Assembly (NCBI GenBank): GCA_018221205.1 | Contig: JAAOYF010000012.1 | Location: 1 to 34,744, forward strand | Reading direction: 5' to 3' | Length of the DNA: 34,744 nt | Origin: Candidatus Woesearchaeota archaeon | GTDB lineage: Archaea > Nanobdellota > Nanobdellia > Woesearchaeales > WJIZ01 | Part shown: in pieces, positions 17,894 through 27,961 of the stretch | How the letters are laid out: each line of letters opens with the position of its first letter | Position numbering within the stretch: the first letter of the stretch is position 1 | Position numbers and translations under genes: made by a program | The notes under the pieces: model-generated | What the model was told of the DNA's origin: nothing | The model's input: the letters and a program-made list of their open reading frames with translations, nothing else | Database searches by the model: none

Positions 17894-17919
17894 AATCTGG
17901 GCGTCAGCGTTTTTTAGAA

Positions 17920-19323
17920 TTATGCAGCAACTTTCTGCTCAGCAAGATAGGTATTGGCTATTGATTTGAGTGTGTTATGTGAATATCGTGCCATCAAATG
18001 ATTAACATGCTTTTTATCAAACCGAAGGTTATCCAACGTCGCAAACTTCTCATTTCTGGGTCGGTATGCCTTGAGGAGATCGGGTTCAGCTCGACTTAAA
18101 GCGACTACTTGCTCGTTTGTTAGATTCAGTTTCTTGCTGACTTTATCAATTTGATATGTTGCTCGATTATAGGTTTTATCTCCGGCATGGAGTGTATACT
18201 GTTCCAGTTTCTTATAGGATCCATCATCAGTGAGGGTGAAAAGTGCTCTGTTCGTTGGAATGTTCACTCCGTTTTCTCTCAATTCACTCTTAATCTTAAC
18301 CGTGTCAAGTTCCTCGATATCTTCGGAATCATCGAATTTTAAAACTCTGTATCTCTTGTCTCCACTCACTTTAAAATCTACTTCATTTATTTTTTTCGCA
18401 ACATCAGCAACATTGAGATACGCCCTGTCATTAGCTGTCCTGGTTTTTCTAATAGTGCCTTCAGCGAGACATTCTTCGAGTGAAATTCCAATCTCAGCAA
18501 GTTTTTTATCAGCAAGATGATAGCTCACTTCACCATCTATTGGTTGTCGAATTAAGCGGTCCCTTACTCTTGAGCCATAAAAAGTTTGGCCGGCGACATG
18601 CACTGACGCATGTTCTTCTTTGTCAAGAACTTGCTCTAGCTTGTCTTCTGGAATTTTTGTATATCGGGAAAGTTCTTTTTTTGATAGAATTCCACTTTGC
18701 TTACGGAGATCATTCATTTCTTCCTTGTCAAAATATATTTTGCCATGCACCTTTCTTTTCTTAAGTCTTCCACTTTTCATTCCCAGTGCTCTTAACGTTT
18801 GCACTGTTTCTTCTAGTGGGACTTCCCAGGATAATTGCCCTTTTAGTTTACTAATATCTTGATCTGAGAATTTAAATGCGCTACCGTCACGATAGCCGAT
18901 TTCGTCTCCGCTTGATATTGCTCGCTTGATTTCTTCTACTGACCGTTTTGACAATCGAGATGCTTTTTCCAATGTATGGCAGTATGTATATTCTGGGTCC
19001 CATGGCAGAGTCCCCTGAAGTGTCGAGATATCTTCTTCAGGAAATCGAAGATTTTCTCCTTCCCTGAATGGTTCGAGAATCCCTTCACCAACAGCTCGCT
19101 TTACTTCATCACCCGATCTGCCAGATCGTTGTGCAATTTCTTCAAGTAAAAGGCTTGCTTTTGGTTTTGTAGGTAAAGTCATGTCCTTGTTCTGCATCCA
19201 AGGTACGGAGAATTCATCCTTTTCGTGCCATTTCCTGCTTACGTATTCTGCTGCTTTCCCTATGGATCCAGTAACCTTCCCCGCATATCCCAGCGCCTTC
19301 TTGAACATACCCATATCATGCAC
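17920..19323 (-). CDS. Protein with tandem HTH (MerR/excisionase-like) repeats, 467 aa
   Basis: Repeated pattern 'LEEIAQRSGRSGDEVKRAVGEGILEPFREGENLRFPEEDISTLQG' / 'LEKASRLSKRSVEEIKRAISSGDEIGYRDGSAFKFSDQDISKLKG' plus degenerate copies. Confidence 0.65.
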   Translation of the reverse strand: MHDMGMFKKALGYAGKVTGSIGKAAEYVSRKWHEKDEFSVPWMQNKDMTLPTKPKASLLLEEIAQRSGRSGDEVKRAVGEGILEPFREGENLRFPEEDISTLQGTLPWDPEYTYCHTLEKASRLSKRSVEEIKRAISSGDEIGYRDGSAFKFSDQDISKLKGQLSWEVPLEETVQTLRALGMKSGRLKKRKVHGKIYFDKEEMNDLRKQSGILSKKELSRYTKIPEDKLEQVLDKEEHASVHVAGQTFYGSRVRDRLIRQPIDGEVSYHLADKKLAEIGISLEECLAEGTIRKTRTANDRAYLNVADVAKKINEVDFKVSGDKRYRVLKFDDSEDIEELDTVKIKSELRENGVNIPTNRALFTLTDDGSYKKLEQYTLHAGDKTYNRATYQIDKVSKKLNLTNEQVVALSRAEPDLLKAYRPRNEKFATLDNLRFDKKHVNHLMARYSHNTLKSIANTYLAEQKVAA

Positions 19324-19363
19324 AATTGGCCAGCCTTTTAAAAAGTTTTCGTCTGCTACTACT

Positions 19364-20227
19364 CTAAAGTAGTATAATGAAGAGAACTCCAGCTACCATA
19401 AGAGAAGCCCCTACTAATCGCTCCTTTATGCCCATCTCCTTAAAGATGAAGAAACCGAGAATAACGCTCAATACTGCACTGAATCTTTTTATCGAGATGA
19501 CATAGGCTACTAGCGTTAGACTGATTGCTAGATATTGGAAGATAATCCTTATTGCGCCTGTTGTGCCTACCAACGCTAATTCCTTCCAGTGGGTCTTCAG
19601 CTGGTGTAGATGCTTTCTCGACATGATGAAGGCAATGGGTAAGGCTGCGAGTGTGAGGAAGGTGTACATGCCAAATGCCCAGAAATAGGGTGAGGAGTTC
19701 TGTATGCCGATCTTATCGAGATTTGAATTGATGCTCCAGATGAAGGCGACAAAGAGCATATATCGTGGACCTTTTTTCTTTACGAGTGCTTTGAAGGGTG
19801 CAAATAAACCGTGCTTGAGTTCCTTGATGTTCAATGCATAGGAGCCGATGACGATGAGAAGTATGCCTATCAAGCCAGTGAATGTCGGGAACTCTCCATT
19901 GATCAACGGTGAGGTTATCAACAAGAAGAGAGGAGTGAAGGTAAGCATAGGTATACTTACTGAGAGATCTGCATACTTCAAGGATTTCATGAAGAGTATA
20001 GAAGCAACGGTTGCTATTGATCCCCCTATGATAAGGACTGTCCAGAACTTTGCATTCAACGAAGGAAAAGGAAAGAAAAACATAAGTGGAATGATGATGG
20101 GAAGGGCATATAACCGAAATGCGAGGGCAACGATGAATTCATCCACTTTCTGGAGAGACTTTTTGCTGAACACATCCTTCAATGCCTCGAACAACGCTGT
20201 CAGCAATGCAAAGAGTACCCAGATCAT
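19364..20227 (-). CDS. EamA/DMT superfamily transporter
   Basis: Ten-TM-like 287 aa protein; 'ALFEALKDVFSKKSLQKVDEF...MKSLKYADLSVSIPMLTFTPLFLLI'. Confidence 0.88.
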   Translation of the reverse strand: MIWVLFALLTALFEALKDVFSKKSLQKVDEFIVALAFRLYALPIIIPLMFFFPFPSLNAKFWTVLIIGGSIATVASILFMKSLKYADLSVSIPMLTFTPLFLLITSPLINGEFPTFTGLIGILLIVIGSYALNIKELKHGLFAPFKALVKKKGPRYMLFVAFIWSINSNLDKIGIQNSSPYFWAFGMYTFLTLAALPIAFIMSRKHLHQLKTHWKELALVGTTGAIRIIFQYLAISLTLVAYVISIKRFSAVLSVILGFFIFKEMGIKERLVGASLMVAGVLFIILL

Positions 20228-20387
20228 AAGAAAATTATTCTCATAAACTTAATAAGTGTTTGTAATAAATATCTAGACATCTCCAAACACCTGTTCAAAA
20301 TTTCCATGCTCCTGAGAATGAATCTTAACGTATAAAATCAACTTTTTTGTAAATACATTTAAATATCTCCTTTATTTTCATTTTACC

Positions 20388-21476
20388 ATGGATTATGACT
20401 ACCAAAAAAGGGAAGAGAAGGCTGTTGCTGCCATCAAAAAAGCGATCCCTTCTTCACTAAAACAAGATATGCTCAAAGAAAGCAAAGGCATGTTTGCTGA
20501 GATGTATGAAAACAAAGAGGTCTTCCCGAATCATATCATGGGGAGTGCTATTGATTCTGTCGGTACTAAGGTTATTCTTGCAGAGGCCATGCATAAGTAT
20601 GATACTATAGGCATCGATTGTGTTGCGATGTCTGCGAATGATCTCGCAACATTTGGCAAGATGTCTCCCTTCTTATTCATCGACTGCTTGTCTGTCCAGG
20701 ACAAGATCCAGGAGGAAAGGATAAGCGGTGAAATCATCAAAGGGATTGTCAAAGGCCTTGAAGAATGTGATGCCTCTTCGATCTTACGGAATTCTATCCG
20801 ATTGAACTTTGGAAAAGGGGAAACGGCTTCAGTCCATGAGATTCTGGCTGGGCCGAAAGAAGGGTATAGTTTCGACTTAGTCGGTGGTATGATCGGTTTC
20901 ATGCCGAAACAAGAGATTGGTTTCGAAGTGAAAGAGGGACAGAAGATCATTGCCCTAACAAGTTCAGGATTGCACAGCAATGGCTATACTGATGCCCGGC
21001 TTCAATTATTGAACGGAGACTTTGAAGAACGGCCAGAGTATAAGAAACGATACAAAGGAAAATATTCTCTGAATGATGAATTCGACGGCTCTACCATAGG
21101 AAAAAGATTATTAGAACCGACAAAGCTGTATGTCGAAGACATGGCTCGTGCATCTAAGGATCATAGTGTTATTGGCATCAACAATACTGGTTATGGATTG
21201 AAGAACCTGAATCGGTTAAAGGGAAATGTAGATTTTATCATCACTGATCCGATCAAACCGCAGCCTATCTTTGAACTGATACAGAAAGAATCTGGATTCA
21301 GCGACGAAGAGATGTATCGAAAATTCAACATGGGTATGGGCTTCTTCATCATCACCGATGATGCTGAAGCTGTCCTTCAAAAAGTACAGGATGGAAAAAT
21401 AGTTGGGGAATTGGTCAAAGGCAAAGGACGGACCATCTTGAAAAGAGATACTGACATCATCTTCGAAGGCTATTAA
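20388..21476 (+). CDS. purM: Phosphoribosylformylglycinamidine cyclo-ligase (AIR synthase)
   Basis: 'SAIDSVGTKVILAEAMHKYDTIGIDCVAMSANDL', 'VGGMIGFM', 'ALTSSGLHSNGYTDARLQL'. Confidence 0.9.
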   Translation: MDYDYQKREEKAVAAIKKAIPSSLKQDMLKESKGMFAEMYENKEVFPNHIMGSAIDSVGTKVILAEAMHKYDTIGIDCVAMSANDLATFGKMSPFLFIDCLSVQDKIQEERISGEIIKGIVKGLEECDASSILRNSIRLNFGKGETASVHEILAGPKEGYSFDLVGGMIGFMPKQEIGFEVKEGQKIIALTSSGLHSNGYTDARLQLLNGDFEERPEYKKRYKGKYSLNDEFDGSTIGKRLLEPTKLYVEDMARASKDHSVIGINNTGYGLKNLNRLKGNVDFIITDPIKPQPIFELIQKESGFSDEEMYRKFNMGMGFFIITDDAEAVLQKVQDGKIVGELVKGKGRTILKRDTDIIFEGY

Positions 21477-22480
21477 TCAGTTATATTCATCACTATCCTT
21501 GCTATCATCTTCTCATCAGAGACCATCGATCGCAGATTTGTTATGATCTCTGTCATGATCATATGCTCATGGACATGATCTCCGAATTTCTCTGCAATAT
21601 CCTTTCTCACCTGTCTGTATTCCTTCTTGAGATCCCTTGAAAGGAACCTGTTGCAGGCTTTCATCTTCTCTTTTGAAGAGAGCTCGATCTCCATCGCTGA
21701 TTTATCATCTCTTTTATAGTATGATGTCATGGCCTTGACATACGCTTCCTTGATGCTGCCATAGAGATCTAAGAATTCTTTCCTGAATTTCTTTGAGAGC
21801 TGAAGCCGTTCGAGATGCTTTGAGATGCGCTTCTGCTGGTCTGCCACCCTCTCAAGATGCCTTCCGAGCCGGATATAGGTCATCATCTTCCATGGATTAT
21901 CGTCGAGCGCACGTCTTGAGGTCAGCGCCTCTCTCACTACCCTGCCGAGGAGGAAATTCAATCTGTTCACATCAAGATCGCGCTGTTTGATCGAGAAATA
22001 GGTGCAGACGCCGTTGACAGATTCCATGGAATCTGAGATAAGGCCGCGGATGATATTGTCCATCCTTCGGATTACTGATTCAGGAGAGAGGTCCTTGGTA
22101 TCGAGCAGATATCGGGTAGACATCTTGGTGCTTGTCATCTCTAATATCTCCATGCCTGCCAGATTCTTGAAGATATCCTTGATCCTCTCTGCCTGGTGGT
22201 TCATCCTCTTAGAATAGATATCGATGACGTCATAGTTCCTCAGGTAAGCGGTGATGATCTCTGCCCGTATCTGATCAATATCTTTCTTTTCTGCATTCAC
22301 GGTGATGGTCTTTATCTCGTCTGGACTGTCATCCAGATCTGTAGAAATGACCAATGAACGGGGCATCTTTTCTAACGTCAGGACTGAGCCTTTTGTCAGG
22401 CTGTTCTTTATTACCCAATCTTTTGGTAAAGATAATACATAGCTGCCTTTGCCGAACTGTATCACTTTTCTATAGTCCAT
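21473..22480 (-). CDS. AbrB-domain + PhoU-domain phosphate uptake regulator
   Basis: N-terminal 'RKVIQFGKGSYVLSLPKDWVIKNSLTKGSVLTLE' AbrB-like; helical PhoU-like remainder. Confidence 0.85.
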   Translation of the reverse strand: MDYRKVIQFGKGSYVLSLPKDWVIKNSLTKGSVLTLEKMPRSLVISTDLDDSPDEIKTITVNAEKKDIDQIRAEIITAYLRNYDVIDIYSKRMNHQAERIKDIFKNLAGMEILEMTSTKMSTRYLLDTKDLSPESVIRRMDNIIRGLISDSMESVNGVCTYFSIKQRDLDVNRLNFLLGRVVREALTSRRALDDNPWKMMTYIRLGRHLERVADQQKRISKHLERLQLSKKFRKEFLDLYGSIKEAYVKAMTSYYKRDDKSAMEIELSSKEKMKACNRFLSRDLKKEYRQVRKDIAEKFGDHVHEHMIMTEIITNLRSMVSDEKMIARIVMNITD

Positions 22481-22632
22481 GATTCCACCCCACTATTATA
22501 AAGATTATACCAAAATTATAAGTATTATAATTAAATTATAAATTTTCTGGAATACCTATATGATATATATACTATATAGCATAGGTATATATATTTGTTT
22601 CGATACTAGAGTATATAGGAGGGGTGAGCCTA

Positions 22633-22752
22633 ATGGAGTTCCTAGACAATTTTGATAGAGAAAACATGAATAAGAAGCCCTTATCTGAAGACTTTGAAGC
22701 TGGCAACAGGTACTGTTTCAAGTATATCATGCATGAATTTCCTAGGGGGTGA
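22633..22752 (+). CDS. Micro-ORF (39 aa) MEFLDNFDRENMNKKPLSEDFEAGNRYCFKYIMHEFPRG
   Basis: Strong SD 'aggaggggtga' upstream and AT-rich promoter-like tract at 22561-22615. Confidence 0.45.
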   Translation: MEFLDNFDRENMNKKPLSEDFEAGNRYCFKYIMHEFPRG

Positions 22753-22757
22753 TTGAG

Positions 22758-22841
22758 ATGGGAAGATATGAAGATGAATATGGAGATTTCTTCACCCGGT
22801 ACTATTTCAACGACTCTATGGGTGATTTCAGGGATAAATAA
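22758..22841 (+). CDS. Micro-ORF (27 aa) MGRYEDEYGDFFTRYYFNDSMGDFRDK
   Basis: SD 'gggggtgatt' overlapping the stop of the preceding micro-ORF, 5-nt gap. Confidence 0.4.
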   Translation: MGRYEDEYGDFFTRYYFNDSMGDFRDK

Positions 22842-22890
22842 CTTTTCTAAATTTTTAAGATATAGGCCTTGAACCGTTGAAATTTTACCG

Positions 22891-22905
22891 AAAGATATAT
22901 AAAGC
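22891..22905 (+). promoter_or_regulatory. Archaeal TATA/BRE-like element upstream of gyrB
   Basis: aaagatatataaagc. Confidence 0.5.
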
Positions 22906-22974
22906 TTGGTCGCATCCTTCAGAGAGTTCTCAGACCAGAAAATAGCAGTTTTATCGTCGAGGAATAGTGTGTAA

Positions 22975-24855
<1,881 letters not shown>

Positions 24856-24892
24856 TTAATTTTATAAACCACCTAGAAGTCCAGGATAGAGA

Positions 24893-25687
24893 ATGGCAAA
24901 AGCAGTAGCAAAGAAGAAATGGTTCAAGATTGTAGCTCCAAAACTCTTCAGAGAGAAGGTGATCGGAGAGACGACCTCTTTTGATCCCAAGACCATCATG
25001 GGCAAATCCATGAAGGTGAATATGTTCACCCTTACTGATAATATCAAGAAGCAGAACACTGAGGTCAACCTTGTTGTCGATAATGTCGATACTGATAAGG
25101 CCACGACAAGCATCGTCGGACTGAAGATCCTTCCTACTTCTATCAAGAGATTGGTCCGGAAAGGACGATCAAGGCTTGATGTCATAGTCAAAGGAATCAC
25201 CAAGGACGAAAAGGTGGTCACGGTGAAATTGCTGCTCATCACCCGGAATGTCATCCAGGGCGGTGTATCCACTGCATTGCGGCATGCTGCCCGAGCATTC
25301 ACCCATAAGAAGATAGCCTCATCCAGCCTAGCAGGGCTCACTGAGATCATCGCCACTACAAACCTGCAGAAGGAGATGAAAGGATCATTGGCAAAGATCT
25401 ATCCTATGCGAATATGTGAGGTCAGGGTGTTCAAATTTGAGCGGTTCATCAAGAGTGTTGATCTGCGGAAGATCAAAGCGCAGCTTTCAGGCATGCCTCA
25501 AGAAGTAAAGGAAGAGTCTTCTGAAGAAAGCCAAGCTGAAGAGCAAAAGGGAGAACAGGCAGAAGAAACCCAAGCTGAGGCAAAGGAAGAACCTGTAGAA
25601 GAGCCCAAAGAAGCTCAGCCTGAAGAAAAAGTAGAAGAGCCCAAAGAAGAAGTACAGGCAGAAGAGCCCAAAGAAGATAATTCTTAA
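24893..25687 (+). CDS. rps3ae: 30S ribosomal protein S3Ae (eS1) with acidic C-terminal tail
   Basis: 'KKWFKIVAPKLFREKVIGETTSFDPKTIMGKSMKVNMFTLT'; C-terminal E/P/K-rich repeats. Confidence 0.92.
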   Translation: MAKAVAKKKWFKIVAPKLFREKVIGETTSFDPKTIMGKSMKVNMFTLTDNIKKQNTEVNLVVDNVDTDKATTSIVGLKILPTSIKRLVRKGRSRLDVIVKGITKDEKVVTVKLLLITRNVIQGGVSTALRHAARAFTHKKIASSSLAGLTEIIATTNLQKEMKGSLAKIYPMRICEVRVFKFERFIKSVDLRKIKAQLSGMPQEVKEESSEESQAEEQKGEQAEETQAEAKEEPVEEPKEAQPEEKVEEPKEEVQAEEPKEDNS

Positions 25688-25715
25688 ATAGTGATTAGGT
25701 TTTTCATAATTCCAC

Positions 25716-25836
25716 AGCCCCATAGTGTAGTGGTCAAATGGGATCGGAGATCCCAGTTACTCAGAAATCTCCGATTTCAGAGCAATCATCTTTGGTTCTG
25801 GGCCAAAGGACCTCGGTTCAAATCCGGGTGGGGCTA
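25716..25836 (+). tRNA. tRNA-Gln(CUG) with 48-nt double-hairpin insertion in the D-loop
   Basis: Acceptor AGCCCCA/TGGGGCT (7/7), anticodon arm TTTGG-TTCTGGG-CCAAA (CTG), T-arm CTCGG-TTCAAAT-CCGGG, discriminator A; removing 48 nt gives a 73-nt canonical tRNA. Confidence 0.88.
25738..25782 (+). repeat. Double-hairpin insertion inside tRNA-Gln
   Basis: TGGGATC-gga-GATCCCA (25739-25755) and GAAATC-tcc-GATTTC (25764-25778, extended by CTC/GAG); CAA direct repeat at 25735-25737 and 25783-25785. Confidence 0.75.
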
Positions 25837-25868
25837 TATACCATTCCGTGATGAATGGGAGGTTAAGA

Positions 25869-26084
25869 ATGGTAAAGAGAAAGATGCCTGAGGGCGCATA
25901 TAAATTCTATGAGAATATAGTGGCTGGATCTGTGGCAGGCCTGATTATTTTTTGGGTTGGGTGGTTTTCTATCCAACATGCTGAGAACTTTTCCGATATT
26001 GTTGGGCTTAGCTTTGGTCTAACTGTTGTGTTTTTGGTTTTAAGCTTTTTTGTGATAAAGAAGATATCTACACGAAAGGATTAA
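25869..26084 (+). CDS. Small two-TM membrane protein (71 aa)
   Basis: RBS 'gggaggtt', ATG 25869; two hydrophobic segments. Confidence 0.55.
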   Translation: MVKRKMPEGAYKFYENIVAGSVAGLIIFWVGWFSIQHAENFSDIVGLSFGLTVVFLVLSFFVIKKISTRKD

Positions 26085-26204
26085 GGAAACACCAAGTGCC
26101 CCTTTTTAAAGCATAGAATAGTTACAGTCATATAATAATGATTATTTGTATATTTTGTAAGACGTACCTAAATATTTAAAAAGCTGAAAGTAACAGTCTT
26201 TTAG

Positions 26205-26984
26205 ATGATGAAACTAAAGCCAATCCTTATTAGTATTGCAATCATAGTCACCATACTATTTATTTCTTCTTGTCAATTAAATCAAATCAAAGATATAGGA
26301 GAGAATATTGGGGGGAATATCCAAAATACCGAAGAAAGTAAATGCAGAGTATGGGCAGAGTCGTTAGTTCCTGGTTATTTGATATTCGGACCAGATTGGG
26401 AAATGAAGCAAGATATGGACTCATTTAATATATACAATGTATATCCTGTTACAAGCAAGTGGAAAGATGGTAAATCATTTGATGATAACTATCAAAGGAT
26501 GCCTATAAGTGGCTCAAGCGAGGGGCAAAATATAAATCTGCATTACAGAGACCTTCAATTTAAGAGATCTGAGCAAGTCATTAGCAAGGAAGGAGAAATA
26601 TTGGGTACAAATAGTTTTTATTTCAAACCACATATCTTCCGATTAGTGAATGTAAATATCTATACTTCATTAGAAGATGATGGATGGATACCCGCTGGAG
26701 AAGAGATTGAGATAAGTGTTAGTTGGAGTGGATTATTAGATGCATTAGAAGTATTAGATATAGACTCTCTAAAATTATTTATGACAGAAGAGAAGATGAA
26801 TGCAGATTCTATTGATACTATCTTTAATTTCTTGACTGATGATGATGAAGGAGTTTACTCTATAAAATATATATTTGATGTTGGCTCAACGACTATCATC
26901 TCCTCAGAACCAGAATTGATAGGAGAAAGACTCTTTGAGATTGTTGAATATGATATAATTGACTGTAGTTGGGTTGATGATTAA
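26205..26984 (+). CDS. Hypothetical lipoprotein (259 aa)
   Basis: 'IIVTILFISSCQ' lipobox-like signal. Confidence 0.65.
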   Translation: MMKLKPILISIAIIVTILFISSCQLNQIKDIGENIGGNIQNTEESKCRVWAESLVPGYLIFGPDWEMKQDMDSFNIYNVYPVTSKWKDGKSFDDNYQRMPISGSSEGQNINLHYRDLQFKRSEQVISKEGEILGTNSFYFKPHIFRLVNVNIYTSLEDDGWIPAGEEIEISVSWSGLLDALEVLDIDSLKLFMTEEKMNADSIDTIFNFLTDDDEGVYSIKYIFDVGSTTIISSEPELIGERLFEIVEYDIIDCSWVDD

Positions 26985-27013
26985 AGAAAGCAACAGAAAA
27001 AGACCACAACCCC

Positions 27014-27505
27014 TTATTCTAAAGAAGGCTCGTAGATCCCGATATTTCTTTGTACTTTTGCGCGGGAATCATCTCTGTTCTTGATGACCATACCTGCTGA
27101 GAAGGGGATGTAGCATTCTCCCACTAATGTGGTGCAGTCTTCGTAATACGCATTGGATTCCTGGAAATCCTCATAGCTGGGTACGATGTAGAACTCAATG
27201 TTGTTTTCTGAAGCAAATGCATACTCAACTTTATGGGCCAATAAGACGCCCTTCTGCACCTCAAAACGCTCTTTCTTGAGTGCGTCTGTCTTGGTATCGA
27301 CTAAAGTGATGAAGACGGATTCCTGGGGATCGAGATACAATAACCCAGAGATCTCATTGATCAAGGTATAGGTCACTTCTGACTCAGGCTGCTCTTCTGC
27401 CACAACAGTCTTCTCTATCTTCTCTTCTTTTTCTGGAACATACTGGACCTCTACACAGCCAATCAAGAGAATGAGCAGCGCAACCAGAGCGATAGTCCGA
27501 ATCAT
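27014..27505 (-). CDS. Hypothetical lipoprotein (163 aa)
   Basis: 'TIALVALLILLIGCVEVQ' lipobox. Confidence 0.7.
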   Translation of the reverse strand: MIRTIALVALLILLIGCVEVQYVPEKEEKIEKTVVAEEQPESEVTYTLINEISGLLYLDPQESVFITLVDTKTDALKKERFEVQKGVLLAHKVEYAFASENNIEFYIVPSYEDFQESNAYYEDCTTLVGECYIPFSAGMVIKNRDDSRAKVQRNIGIYEPSLE

Positions 27506-27540
27506 GTGAAATCAGAAGACCAATGGGTATATAAAATTTG

Positions 27541-27858
27541 TCACTTCAACTTCTTCTCAATCCTATCTAATCTCTTGATGATCTCGTTAAGGTGAGGATT
27601 CCTTTTTGCAGTCACTTTCTGCTCTTCTTCAAAAAAACCCAGCCGGTCTTCCAGAAAACCGAGCAGGACCAACATCACTATCAAGAGGATAAAGATGGGT
27701 ATGCCCCATGTCTCTAAACGGATATCCATGCCGTATTTCTCTAAGTTAGAGAGGGCTAGGAAGAGGATAAGTGCCATGTTGATTATGCTGGCATAGGTCA
27801 GAGCGCGGTGCATGAAAACCTTTGCGTGCGTCAGTTTGCTGCGGATTTTTGATAGCAT
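27541..27858 (-). CDS. Small membrane protein (105 aa)
   Basis: Two hydrophobic segments and a C-terminal coiled-coil-like segment. Confidence 0.6.
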   Translation of the reverse strand: MLSKIRSKLTHAKVFMHRALTYASIINMALILFLALSNLEKYGMDIRLETWGIPIFILLIVMLVLLGFLEDRLGFFEEEQKVTAKRNPHLNEIIKRLDRIEKKLK

Positions 27859-27961
27859 CTTAAGTATCCATAATGAATTATGAGTAATTTAAAAGGTTTT
27901 CTTCCATTATATATTTTCTAGAAGATAAATATGTTTAAAATAGAATTCATTTTGAATTACT

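Larger units (their letters stand above)
17564..17909 (+). tRNA. Interrupted ('outer') tRNA-Ser(UGA) with three insertions (or tRNA pseudogene)
   Basis: Blocks join to GCTGACG TC GCA TAACCTGGTA TGC G GTGGC CTTGAGA GCCAC TTTCCGCAAGGATAT CCCGG TTCAAAT CTGGG CGTCAGC G (83 nt): 7/7 acceptor pairs, paired D, anticodon and T stems, class II variable arm, G discriminator. T6 tract follows at 17910-17915. Confidence 0.7.

Noticed and set aside
17564-17909. Canonical archaeal BHB introns as explanation for the inserts
   Set aside because: Manual search at each junction did not yield a 3-4-3 bulge-helix-bulge; not exhaustive, so a structure search is still advised.
25716-25836. Reading the anticodon as TTG (loop CTTTGGT) with an anticodon-loop intron
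   Set aside because: The stem TTTGG/CCAAA with loop TTCTGGG gives a full canonical anticodon arm (CTG) and correct spacing to D- and T-arms, placing the insertion in the D-loop instead.
25691-25891. ORF of 66 aa (25691-25891) and minus ORF 25487-25723
   Set aside because: The first reads through the tRNA-Gln gene; the second is antisense to the acidic S3Ae tail.
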